Notes: generated from the letters alone by a model not told the origin. DNA of 23,891 bases from CAYFMH01 sp964344775 (GCA_964344775.1 CAYFOO010000017.1:1-23891), one strand, 5' to 3'. Counted from the first letter of the stretch, positions 1 to 6,575 are shown. Program-made: numbers and translations.

Positions 1-88
1 GGAGGTAGATCTGGGCTACGGCCAGGTAGTCGGTGGCACGGACGTATTTTTTGAGAGCATCGATTTCGGCATCGGAAATGGTTTTCAT
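1..88 (-). CDS. Phosphoketolase, N-terminal fragment (cut by window edge)
   Basis: Only the first 29 codons are present; the gene runs off the left edge. The translated start contains RATDYLAVAQIYL, which matches the conserved N-terminal segment (RAANYLSVGQIYL type) of xylulose-5-phosphate/fructose-6-phosphate phosphoketolases. These thiamine-diphosphate enzymes split a sugar phosphate with inorganic phosphate to give acetyl phosphate. The ATG at 88-86 is taken as the start because it places the motif at the family's usual distance from the N terminus (about residue 17). No Shine-Dalgarno is visible upstream. The gene is divergent from the SIMPL-domain gene across 113 bases. If correct, it suggests fermentative sugar catabolism. 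Catalytic regions lie outside the window, so the call rests on one motif. Confidence 0.68.
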   Translation of the reverse strand, partial: MKTISDAEIDALKKYVRATDYLAVAQIYL

Positions 89-201
89 GAGTTTTGTTTT
101 ATGTTTGTTAAAATTGTAGACCAAAATCTGAATCTGAAAAGAAAATCTCTTGAAAAATTTGTTTTAATTTTGTAGAGAGAAAGGTATCTAATCTTTTTCT
201 C

Positions 202-948
202 ATGAAAAATATACGAAAATCGATTATCGGTGTTGGAGTTGTGATCTTTTTAATCGGGAGTATCGGACTTGTGCATGCAGGAGGGGGACTGTTTTCTTTC
301 CTTCCGGGTTCAAAAAATACTTTGGTGAACACGGTCCGAGTGAGCGGGATGGGTAAAGTTTTTATGAATCCTGATACAGCAATTCTCAACATTGGAATCG
401 AGACAGAGGGAGAAACTTCGAAGAAAGCTCAGGAGAAGAACAAAGAGAAATCTCAAGAAGTGATTGAAACCCTCAAAGAGGCTGGAATCGATGAAAAAGA
501 TATCAAAACCCAGTGGTACAATATTTATCCAAACTACAATTATTCACAGTACGGAGGTCGGAAATTCCTTGGCTATCAAGCAAACCATAATTTAACCATA
601 AAAATCCGAGACAAAGAAAAAGTCCCAGAAATTTTAGATCAAGTGACGGAGAGTGGGGTAACTAACATTGGCAACGTACAGTACGTGGTAGAAGACAAAG
701 AAGCAGCCTACGATGAGGCCCGGCAAAAAGCCGCTAAAGATGCGAAGCAAAAAGCGGGAAAACTGGGAGAAGTATTTGGGTTTTCTGTGGGGAGGCTCGT
801 ACAAGTGGAAGAACTAATGAATAACTTCAGCCCCTATCCAATGGGGGAGCGAGGTGGTGCTGGTGGAGGAGGAGATGCAAGTGCGATTCGTCCGGGAGAT
901 GTGGAGATTCAGTTGACTTTGAATGCGGTATTTCGGATTGAGAGGTGA
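202..948 (+). CDS. Secreted SIMPL-domain (DUF541) protein
   Basis: The 248-residue product has an N-terminal signal or anchor segment (about residues 5-27, ending LVHAGG). It then shows a typical SIMPL/DUF541 layout: VRVSGMGKVFMNPDTAILNIGIETEG near residues 46-71, a helical KAQEKNKEKSQEVIETLKEAGI stretch, the signature DIKTQWYNIYPNYNY, a Y-rich loop, and the late KAAKDAKQKAGKLGEVFG helix. The family is found in bacterial envelopes and some members assemble into oligomers; no enzymatic activity is established. A Gly-rich loop (around GGAGGGGD) precedes the last strand. No strong Shine-Dalgarno is seen; a purine stretch lies about 17 bases upstream. Its TGA abuts, with no gap, the stop codon of the convergent RAYT gene. 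Confidence 0.88.
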   Translation: MKNIRKSIIGVGVVIFLIGSIGLVHAGGGLFSFLPGSKNTLVNTVRVSGMGKVFMNPDTAILNIGIETEGETSKKAQEKNKEKSQEVIETLKEAGIDEKDIKTQWYNIYPNYNYSQYGGRKFLGYQANHNLTIKIRDKEKVPEILDQVTESGVTNIGNVQYVVEDKEAAYDEARQKAAKDAKQKAGKLGEVFGFSVGRLVQVEELMNNFSPYPMGERGGAGGGGDASAIRPGDVEIQLTLNAVFRIER

Positions 949-1524
949 TTAAATATACAAATTTTCAGAATTATTTCGATCATTTTCCCAATTTTTGGGA
1001 TTGTCGATGATGTATTGGCGGATGCGGTTTAATGATTTTTCATTTCGGATGATGTGGTCATAAAAACGTGGTTGCCAGGTAAAATCGGGATTTAATTTTT
1101 GTGTTTTTATATTCAGGGTACAAATTCGTTTGTATTGGTTGATAATTGATCCGAGACAACCAGGTTTCCATTGTGGATTGTGGTTTGGATTTATTTTTTC
1201 GGTAGAAACGCCCAATTTGGGCGTTTCTACATTGTTTTTTACCGGGGACAAAAATAAAATCCCATGCACATGATTTGGCATCACCACAAATTCATCCAAA
1301 ATCACAGATGGGAAATGGTCCGGAATTTCTAACCAATGTTTTTGGGCCATTTGCCCCATTTCAGACAAAATTATTTTTCCATCTACCACATACCCGAAAT
1401 AATGTTCTCGATCTTTTGTGCAAATGGTGATGAAATAAGCACCCTCCGAGGTGTAATCCCAGCCTTTTAATCGCCTGGACTCTGTGCGATACATGTTTTT
1501 GAATTTTTCAGGTTCTTTCTCCAT
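949..1524 (-). CDS. REP-associated tyrosine transposase (RAYT, Y1_Tnp/IS200-like)
   Basis: This is a Y1 single-strand DNA transposase of the RAYT type. From the chosen start (191 residues) it shows the N-terminal YFITICTKDREHYFG strand, the HUH motif MPNHVHGIL (His85 and His87), WKPGCLGSIINQYKR, WQPRFYDHIIR, and the candidate catalytic tyrosine in RIRQYIIDNPKNW (Tyr171). The family nicks and rejoins stem-loop repeats (REPs) carrying a GTAG/GTRG tetranucleotide. An upstream in-frame ATG at 1557 would overlap the preceding gene by 31 bases, so the ATG at 1524, just past that gene's stop, is preferred. An ATG at 1494 is also possible. There is no insertion-sequence end, so it is a lone RAYT. A GTAG-headed palindrome lies inside the coding region at 1202-1230, between the HUH and tyrosine parts. 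Confidence 0.9.
   Translation of the reverse strand: MEKEPEKFKNMYRTESRRLKGWDYTSEGAYFITICTKDREHYFGYVVDGKIILSEMGQMAQKHWLEIPDHFPSVILDEFVVMPNHVHGILFLSPVKNNVETPKLGVSTEKINPNHNPQWKPGCLGSIINQYKRICTLNIKTQKLNPDFTWQPRFYDHIIRNEKSLNRIRQYIIDNPKNWENDRNNSENLYI
1202..1230. repeat. 29-base REP-like palindrome inside the RAYT gene
   Basis: Two perfect 14-base arms (GTAGAAACGCCCAA and its complement) are separated by a single T. Each arm begins with GTAG when read 5' to 3', the tetranucleotide that heads REP sequences recognised by RAYTs. It is translated in frame as roughly NVETPKLGVSTE, in the variable stretch between the two catalytic motifs of the transposase. Confidence 0.85.
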
Positions 1525-1526
1525 TT

Positions 1527-2447
1527 TTATTGGAATTTTGGACACACCACTGTGCATCTATTTTCTAGACATCGAGATTCGTAGGGACAATTTGATCGGA
1601 TGAGGTAATTGCTGGGTGTTTCACATTCGAAGTGTCTTTGGCATTCTTGAGTGAGGATTTCTGTGATTTCAAAATTTTCTCTAATTCGTTTTTCTCGTTG
1701 AGCTTTTCGTTCTTCTGGGTGTCTTTTTGGGCCTCGTTTGTGTTTACGATCCCAGACCCCAATTCTTTTGGCTTTGAATTCTATATCGGAGATTTTTTCG
1801 CCTCGGATTCGGATTTTTATTTCTGGATTTAGTTCTACTCGTGGGCCGATTCGGCTTTTGGCATAATCCACGGTCCATCTTTTTTTCTTTAGATCGTCGA
1901 GGAGAAGAATTTTATCATCTTGGACTTCGATAATAGTTCCTGCGAGAAACCCTTCATCGCTTTTCATCCATAATCCTTCTCGTCTGGCATGAGCGTGCTT
2001 ATAAAAAGACAATCTTTGAGCAAAATTTTTATCCAACCTTTCTCCTACTTGAGATTGTTCGAGGAGGGCCCCACTGGCAATTTGTACCAAAAAGATACTT
2101 CCGATCCCCAGAAGAAGTGGGATTTTGTATCCTTTTTTTGTCTTCTGTAGTGTGTATCCGGCAAAAAGGCAGAAAAAGATCGAGAGAAAAATCCAAATAA
2201 AAGGAATCCCGATCCAAAAAACTTTCATGAAAACTCGCGGCCCCTCAAGCAAGAATTCCAGAAATTCAAAGTTGTTTAAAAAATGGAAAATGATCGCACT
2301 AGCGAGCATCCCAAAAATAGCAAATAGTCCGACCAATCCAATCAAACAAATATTTCGGACCAGGAAGTACCATTTGGAAGTAGGGGTTATCTGCTCCGTT
2401 TTAATTTTTTCCAGTACCGATTTTGAGAGGTGATTTTTGCTCATCAT
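1527..2447 (-). CDS. Three-TM membrane protein partnered with the ECF sigma factor (probable anti-sigma/sensor)
   Basis: The 306-residue product starts directly after the sigma-factor stop codon (TAA then ATG, no gap), so the two are probably translationally coupled. A short cytoplasmic N terminus (about 1-27, with ITPTSKWYFLVRN) precedes three hydrophobic segments near residues 28-57, 70-98 and 107-126. The rest should lie outside the membrane. A beta-rich segment follows (EGFLAGTIIEVQDDKILLLDD, about 165-215) that could be an OB- or SH3-like fold. Next comes a Lys/Arg/Glu-rich helix, then a C-terminal tail with six cysteines (about 263-303) suited to disulfides. No zinc-binding anti-sigma motif is visible in the N terminus. 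Gene order, topology and coupling suggest a sigma-regulating sensor; this is inference. A second ATG follows immediately. Confidence 0.62.
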   Translation of the reverse strand: MMSKNHLSKSVLEKIKTEQITPTSKWYFLVRNICLIGLVGLFAIFGMLASAIIFHFLNNFEFLEFLLEGPRVFMKVFWIGIPFIWIFLSIFFCLFAGYTLQKTKKGYKIPLLLGIGSIFLVQIASGALLEQSQVGERLDKNFAQRLSFYKHAHARREGLWMKSDEGFLAGTIIEVQDDKILLLDDLKKKRWTVDYAKSRIGPRVELNPEIKIRIRGEKISDIEFKAKRIGVWDRKHKRGPKRHPEERKAQREKRIRENFEITEILTQECQRHFECETPSNYLIRSNCPYESRCLENRCTVVCPKFQ

Positions 2448-3023
2448 TTAAAAATTAATATTTTGTCTTTCGGCAGACTCGCGGAAAGATTTTTTTGCTC
2501 TATTGAGAAGGGTGGCGACGGTGCCCATGGGTTTCTTGAGGATATCCGATATTTCTTCATAACTTTTTTCTTCCAAAAAGTAGAGGACCAGTACTTCCCG
2601 ATAATTTTCTGGCATGCCATCGAGGATTTTGTGTACCAATTCAGCCGTCAGTTTTTGATCCAACTCTGAGGGAAGGTCAATCTTTGAGGGCGTGATTTCA
2701 AAAAGTTCATCGGTGAGTTCTGATTTTTTGTCTTCTCCTCGGGCCGTACTTTTTCTGTAGGCAGAGATTGTTTCATTGTGCGTGATGCGGTAGATCCAGC
2801 TCGAGAACTTCATGTCTGGGGAGAAGTCATTGAGATTTTTCCAAACTTTCACGAACACTTCCTGGAGAATTTCCTCAGCTTCTTCGAGCGAGAAGGCTGA
2901 AATACGAAAAATATAGGTTTTGAGTTTTCCTTCGTATCGGTCTACTAGTTCTCCAAAAAAATCCAAATCTTCGAGGGATTTTTGTACCAATTCTTCGTCA
3001 GAGAAGGAAGTGTGTTTAGACAT
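2448..3023 (-). CDS. ECF-type RNA polymerase sigma-70 factor
   Basis: The 191-residue protein has the two-domain layout of extracytoplasmic-function sigma factors. Region 2 is about residues 21-91 and includes EEAEEILQEVFVKVWKNL and FSSWIYRITHNETISAYRK, which recognise the -10 element. A linker follows, then region 4 at about residues 133-182, with MPENYREVLVLYFLEEKSYEEISDILKKPMGTVATLLNRAK as the helix-turn-helix that reads the -35 element. It would direct RNA polymerase to a stress or envelope regulon. It heads a minus-strand operon with the membrane partner and possibly the RAYT gene. No Shine-Dalgarno is seen upstream of the ATG. The target promoters cannot be told from this window. Confidence 0.93.
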   Translation of the reverse strand: MSKHTSFSDEELVQKSLEDLDFFGELVDRYEGKLKTYIFRISAFSLEEAEEILQEVFVKVWKNLNDFSPDMKFSSWIYRITHNETISAYRKSTARGEDKKSELTDELFEITPSKIDLPSELDQKLTAELVHKILDGMPENYREVLVLYFLEEKSYEEISDILKKPMGTVATLLNRAKKSFRESAERQNINF

Positions 3024-3367
3024 CTGAGGGGAGATTAGCGTTTAATTTTTATTTTTTAAAGAGCCCCCAGCCGCCCCTCACGACTGCCGGTCTTTTTTTG
3101 GTAGCCAAAAAGAAATTATCTTTGGAACTTCCCAAAGGATGACTCCCTCCCCCGAGGATGTATTTTTTGTAGGTGATGTGTTTTTTCGTGTTCATTTTTT
3201 TTGTGTTCTCACTTTTTTATACGCGAGGAGGGAAGTTTTTCTTTCAAAAAAACATAGTTTCGTTTGTACTCCTTTTGTCCCTGGGAGAATGTACTTTTTG
3301 GCAGCAAAAAATACCATCAGCCTGCGTTTGTTTAAAATAATTACAAACTTCGGCAGACAGGAAAACT

Positions 3368-3417
3368 GTTCGGCACTTTTTTTGAAATCTAATTTTTATA
3401 CAAAAAAGTGCGGGAAC
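3368..3417. repeat. Long imperfect stem-loop
   Basis: GTTCGGCACTTTTTTTG at the left pairs with CAAAAAAGTGCGGGAAC at the right around a loop of about 16 bases, with an 11-bp core of GCAC plus T/A tract. It is not followed by an obvious terminator context for a known gene. Confidence 0.5.
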
Positions 3418-3560
3418 CCCCATGGATATCATATCGCTTCACCGGGTGGAAAGATTGAATAAACAATGGAAGTGAGATCTTGCGTAGGAACAAGGATTTA
3501 AGTTTTTGATTGGAGACGCGACATTCATAGGGTATTTGAAAAATAAAAAAATGTGGATCC

Positions 3561-3584
3561 AAAAAACCTCGCAGATTTGCGAGG
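3561..3584 (-). terminator. Rho-independent terminator of the 4236-3628 gene
   Basis: On the minus strand a 7-bp stem (CCTCGCA / TGCGAGG) with a 4-base loop is followed directly by TTTTTTGG. It lies 44 bases after the stop codon of the secreted-protein gene. Confidence 0.8.
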
Positions 3585-3627
3585 CTTCTTGGTCTTAAAT
3601 TTTCCCAAAAAATGAAAAAAGGGAGTG

Positions 3628-4236
3628 TTAATTTTTGAAATTTCTTCGCCCACCTCTTTTCCCTCTTTTGTGAGCTTTTCGGTTTTGGATTTTTTCAACT
3701 AACTCCGGATCATCAGAAGTGATGGTGATTTTTACACCATTTTCAATGTTGGTTCGAGTTCGAGTGATTGCTTCATTTCGAGCGGGACGTCCGGTCCGAG
3801 ACTGAAGTTTGGTCACTACTTCTGGATCCGTAGAAGTGACGGTAATTTCGATTCCATTTTCGATTTTGGTCACTTTTCTTTCGACATTTTTTCGAGCTCT
3901 TTTGTGCTGTTTTCGGAAGTTTTTGATCCCGAGTTCTTCTCGGATTTGTTTGGCTTCTTCGCGATTTCCAGCTTTTCGAGCTTCGTGAGCCGTGATAAGT
4001 TTTTCAAACTTATCGGATGAATTAATAAATTCTAAGATCCGACTTCGTCGTGGTTTTTGTGAAACCAGGTTTTTCCAACCTTCATAATCTTTATTGGCAA
4101 AGATTTCTTGCATTTGAGCACGTAGCTCAGGATTTTTGTTTCGTCCGTTTTTACCACCGAAGGCATAAGTGCTTTCTGCAACGAAAATTGTAGCCGCGAG
4201 TGCTACGGGGACGATAAGTAGTTTTGCAGTTTTCAT
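3628..4236 (-). CDS. Secreted basic protein with a duplicated 39-residue unit
   Basis: The 202-residue product has a clear signal peptide (hydrophobic about 5-24, ending STYAFGG). A helical region follows (about 33-108) with PELRAQMQEIFANKDYEGWKNLV and LITAHEARKAGNREEAKQIREELGI, a style I associate with uncharacterised secreted CPR proteins. The second half contains two tandem units: TKIENGIEITVTSTDPEVVTKLQ and TNIENGVKITITSDDPELVEKIQ. The same duplication is visible in DNA, with copies 117 bases (39 codons) apart around 3700-3751 and 3817-3868. The C terminus is very Arg/Lys/Gly-rich. No function can be assigned. Translation starts without a Shine-Dalgarno, and a good terminator follows. Confidence 0.78.
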   Translation of the reverse strand: MKTAKLLIVPVALAATIFVAESTYAFGGKNGRNKNPELRAQMQEIFANKDYEGWKNLVSQKPRRSRILEFINSSDKFEKLITAHEARKAGNREEAKQIREELGIKNFRKQHKRARKNVERKVTKIENGIEITVTSTDPEVVTKLQSRTGRPARNEAITRTRTNIENGVKITITSDDPELVEKIQNRKAHKRGKRGGRRNFKN

Positions 4237-4338
4237 TGGTAAATGAATTTAAAAAATAAATAATTTTCGAAGCTTCACCATCTAATACGTTGGGCAGGAT
4301 TTTTTTCTTTCAATTTTTTTAATCCCCCCTCTCTTTAG

Positions 4339-4361
4339 TTCTCTCCCACAGGGGGAGAGAA
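4339..4361. repeat. Stem-loop in the divergent intergenic region
   Basis: A perfect 9-base inverted repeat, TTCTCTCCC / GGGAGAGAA, flanks a 5-base loop. Neither strand has a T-tract after it, and it sits between two divergent genes, so it is unlikely to be a terminator. A pyrimidine-rich run lies just before it. Confidence 0.6.
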
Positions 4362-4413
4362 AATATTAATTATGTTTTAGAAACGCGATATTCATGGGAA
4401 TGATTTATAATTT

Positions 4414-4441
4414 TTGCTCATTTGTTTTTTATTTGTACAAT
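4414..4441 (+). promoter_or_regulatory. Putative promoter of the CorA/Mrs2-type gene
   Basis: TTGCTC (4414-4419) and TACAAT (4436-4441) are separated by 16 bases, with the ATG 29 bases downstream of the -10 box. The -10 is good and the -35 is weak. Confidence 0.4.
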
Positions 4442-4470
4442 ATAGCTCGGTTTCAAATTAAAAAACAAAA

Positions 4471-5376
4471 ATGAAAGCGTATTTTATTTCTGACGGACGC
4501 AAAATAAAATCTGTGGAGCTCGAAAAACAGGCAATCGTTAAAGATTTTGGAGTGCATTTACGAGACTTGCGGCCGATTCTCACCCAGAAGCAGGTGGCTA
4601 CGATCCTGCGTCGTCATGAGGCAATTATCGTCAATGTTCAAGATATTAAATTGGTGGTGGGGAAGAAGAAAGCAATTTTACTGGTGTCACAGGATCGAGT
4701 GATCGCAGAATTTTTAGAATTTTTAAAAGAATTTTCTGTTGCTGGTTTCAGGAAAATGTCTTTTGAGCTTTTTTTAATTGATCGGGCGTTTGTTTTTGCA
4801 TTGCGAAAAATTAATCGAGATTTCGAAAGATTATCAAAGGATATTCACAAAACTTTGCCGGCACTCTCTGATAATCCTACGGATGCCAACTTGGAAAAAT
4901 TGTTAGATATAAAAAGAAGACTCACAAGAAACGAAACCGCCATAGATGATATTGATGATTTGCTCGAGAAGTTTTTGGACAGCGAAAATTTGGCAAGCCT
5001 TTCTTTCAAAACTAAACCGGGAAGCAAAGAATTGAACGAAATAGAATCGATCATTGAGAATCTCTACGAACAAGTAGAACGACTCAAAAATGAAGTTGAA
5101 GATCTGGATGAGTACACGGATCACACGGAAGAAATTCTTACCCTCAAAATCGACAGCAAACGAAATCGGATCATTAAATTTAACCTACTCGCCACCTACA
5201 TCGGGACGATTTTTGCTTTCATGGCGATGGTGACAGGGATATTTGGGATGAATCTTCTCAATCACTACGAAACCGATGAAAATGCCTTCATGATGGTGGT
5301 GATGGGGTTGTTTGCTTTCTTTGTTGTTTTTGGGATTGGGATCTGGATGTATTTGCGGAAGACGAAGATTTTGTAA
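4471..5376 (+). CDS. CorA-superfamily Mg2+ channel of the Mrs2 type
   Basis: The 301-residue protein has a cytoplasmic alpha/beta N-terminal domain, a long coiled coil (about 105-235) and two C-terminal membrane helices (about 238-258 and 274-294). The signature GMN is at residues 259-261 (GIFGMNLLNH), the selectivity motif of CorA/Mrs2 pentamers that import Mg2+. The segment RDLRPILTQKQVATILRRHEAIIVNVQDIKLVV resembles the Mrs2/Alr1 branch more than classical CorA. The acidic loop after GMN (HYETDENAF) is expected at the outer pore mouth. The ATG is preceded by an A-rich leader without Shine-Dalgarno. It converges on the next gene, with 9 bases between the stop codons. Confidence 0.9.
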   Translation: MKAYFISDGRKIKSVELEKQAIVKDFGVHLRDLRPILTQKQVATILRRHEAIIVNVQDIKLVVGKKKAILLVSQDRVIAEFLEFLKEFSVAGFRKMSFELFLIDRAFVFALRKINRDFERLSKDIHKTLPALSDNPTDANLEKLLDIKRRLTRNETAIDDIDDLLEKFLDSENLASLSFKTKPGSKELNEIESIIENLYEQVERLKNEVEDLDEYTDHTEEILTLKIDSKRNRIIKFNLLATYIGTIFAFMAMVTGIFGMNLLNHYETDENAFMMVVMGLFAFFVVFGIGIWMYLRKTKIL

Positions 5377-5385
5377 GTAGAAAAA

Positions 5386-5934
5386 TTATTTATCTTCAGG
5401 AGGGAGAGCTCTTTTTTTAAATCTTCCTGCTTGTGCTGCAGAGAGAATCGGTCTACCAGCAAATGGATCGTTCCCAAAGACAGGATCTACTATTGGGTTT
5501 GTTGGTGGGTTGGGAGTGGGAGGTTTTTTAGCCATTTTGGCTTTTGATTTCCGTGGATTTGGTGGAGTAGGGGATAGAGTTATTGTTTTTTTTGTTGCTA
5601 ATTTAACTCCTTCAGTTGCTATATCTACAGTAGGATCATCTACGATTTTTATGTCTTTAAATTTTCCTTGGATTAATCTAATACTTTTTTGGAATTCTTC
5701 TTCATCAACTCCCTTCTTTGGGAGATATTTTTCTATGTCGAAACGAAGTTTCCCCCTTCTCCAATAAACTCTGACAGGAATAATAGTACCAGCATGGTAT
5801 CCATAATTTGCTTTTAGGATTTTTCCTGGAGACAGTATTTTTTGAACTTCTTCCAAAAATTCAGTCAAAGAAAGGCTAGAGCTTTCTGGTTCTTTTTCGG
5901 GAGCAAGATGTTCTCTGGGGGGAACGTATAACAT
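5386..5934 (-). CDS. Uncharacterised cytoplasmic protein with Pro-rich tail
   Basis: The 182-residue product has no signal peptide or membrane segment. A compact N-terminal region (about 22-110) mixes helix and strand (SLTEFLEEVQKIL, IPVRVYWRRGKLRFDIEKYLP, IRLIQGKFKDIKIVDDP). It is followed by a disordered Lys/Pro/Asn-rich tail (about 120-182, with PPTPNPPTNPIVDP). No family is recognised. The start is well supported: a TTGACA/TATTTA promoter places the expected transcription start at the A of this ATG, and there is no other Met until about residue 134. It converges with the Mg2+ channel gene. Confidence 0.66.
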   Translation of the reverse strand: MLYVPPREHLAPEKEPESSSLSLTEFLEEVQKILSPGKILKANYGYHAGTIIPVRVYWRRGKLRFDIEKYLPKKGVDEEEFQKSIRLIQGKFKDIKIVDDPTVDIATEGVKLATKKTITLSPTPPNPRKSKAKMAKKPPTPNPPTNPIVDPVFGNDPFAGRPILSAAQAGRFKKRALPPEDK

Positions 5935-5941
5935 GGCTCCG

Positions 5942-5970
5942 TAAATATATCATTTTCCCGGAAATGTCAA
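5942..5970 (-). promoter_or_regulatory. Promoter of the 5934 gene, predicted leaderless, with dyad in spacer
   Basis: On the minus strand TTGACA (5970-5965) and TATTTA (5947-5942) are 17 bases apart, and exactly 7 bases separate the -10 box from the ATG at 5934. The spacer holds the dyad TTTCC-G-GGAAA, a possible operator. Confidence 0.58.
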
Positions 5971-6035
5971 TATATTTTATTGTATTTAAAAAATAGTGCA
6001 ATAATCTGTTTGTATTTTTGTTATGAGATTGCTAT

Positions 6036-6263
6036 TTAATCATCCTCACAACCACATCCAGATTCATCAAAAAATCCTCGTCTGCCTTCCGGACATTTGA
6101 ACATCATGGCTTTGCACTGTTTTTCGTTGTAGCTTTTGTATTCACGGTTGTAGAGGAATGTTTTTATCCTCGGTGTGCAGCCGGTGAGGAGAACTGACAA
6201 TAGTAGAATTGTGAGTATTTTTTTGCTTGCCTGTCGAAGCCTTGGCGAAGATTGGAGATTCAT
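6036..6263 (-). CDS. Small Cys-rich lipoprotein with a repeat-derived signal-peptide start
   Basis: The 75-residue product has a lipoprotein signal peptide: basic n-region, hydrophobic ILTILLLSVL, and lipobox LLTGC (Cys about 29), where lipidation and cleavage are expected. The mature part is about 47 residues, with KQCKAMMFKCPEGRRGFFDESGCGC holding four cysteines that could form disulfides. No family is recognised. The n-region SSPRLRQASKK is encoded by a dispersed repeat (6229-6250) resembling one at 9611-9637, which has apparently supplied the positive charges of the signal peptide. A promoter lies immediately upstream, giving almost no 5' leader. Confidence 0.72.
   Translation of the reverse strand: MNLQSSPRLRQASKKILTILLLSVLLTGCTPRIKTFLYNREYKSYNEKQCKAMMFKCPEGRRGFFDESGCGCEDD
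6229..6250. repeat. Dispersed repeat fragment inside the lipoprotein gene
   Basis: Read on the minus strand it contains TCGCCAAGGCT followed by GACAGG. These same two blocks occur on the plus strand at 9611-9637. Here it encodes SPRLRQASK in the signal peptide. Confidence 0.55.
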
Positions 6264-6271
6264 CGTGGGTA

Positions 6272-6300
6272 TTTTTAATGTTTCGTTTTTTTGAAGTCAA
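6272..6300 (-). promoter_or_regulatory. Putative promoter of the lipoprotein gene, near-leaderless
   Basis: On the minus strand TTGACT (6300-6295) and TAAAAA (6277-6272) are 17 bases apart. The -10 box ends 8 bases before the ATG at 6263, so transcription would begin at or one base before the start codon. Confidence 0.48.
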
Positions 6301-6353
6301 TGGAATGGGATTTTGCTTTAATAAGAAATTATTTACAAAAAAATAAAAAAATC

Positions 6354-6572
6354 AAAAAAAGGTAAGTTTTCACACCTATCAACACGAAGTATTTACTGTA
6401 AAATGCTCTTGAAGCAGTGATAAACAAGCAAATTAGATCTTCGCATTGAAGCGGCTTTTCACGGGGGTTCGACTCATCTTCGACAAGCTCAGATTCGCTC
6501 ACCCCCGTGAAGCCGCATAAAATCAACCCCATATAATGTTCTGTTTGGGGGTGTGAAAACTTACAAAAAAAG
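6354..6572. mobile_element. MITE-like element: 203 bp with perfect 15-bp terminal inverted repeats
   Basis: The element (6362-6564) starts with GTAAGTTTTCACACC and ends with its exact reverse complement. It is flanked on both sides by AAAAAAAG (6354-6361 and 6565-6572), which could be an 8-bp target duplication; low complexity weakens that point. Inside is a second strong inverted repeat (6451-6468 with 6501-6516, GC-rich with a 2-base bulge) whose loop carries TTCGACAAGCTCAG. It contains no transposase, so it would be non-autonomous. It lies between the promoters of two divergent genes. Confidence 0.68.
6451..6516. repeat. Internal GC-rich hairpin of the MITE-like element
   Basis: GCGGCTTTTCACGGGGGT pairs with ACCCCCGTGAAGCCGC (16 paired bases, two bulged T) around a loop of 32 bases. 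It stands out from the AT-rich flanks. Confidence 0.75.
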
Positions 6573-6575
6573 TAT

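Larger units (their letters stand above)
3024..3627. other. Gene-free region with hairpins and poly-T/poly-A tracts
   Basis: About 600 bases lie between the sigma-factor start and the end of the 4236-3628 gene. It holds a G/C-rich patch (3062-3085), many T- and A-runs, a long imperfect stem-loop (3368-3417), a short motif shared with 4380-4398 (3513-3531) and a terminator (3567-3584). Possible open frames here (e.g. 3139-3462) lack any recognisable protein character. No tRNA, RNase P, tmRNA or SRP RNA signature was found. Confidence 0.5.

Noticed and set aside
1565..2433. Open frames opposite or inside the 1527-2447 gene (e.g. 1632-1832, 2125-2433)
   Set aside because: Shadow frames of the membrane-protein gene, with no independent support.
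3139..3462. Plus-strand open frame of 107 residues in the gene-free region
   Set aside because: Phe- and Cys-rich composition from T-runs, crosses a long stem-loop, no start signals or recognisable motif.
4339..4361. Terminator in the 4237-4470 gap
   Set aside because: The stem is good, but both flanking genes diverge from it and no T-tract follows on either strand.
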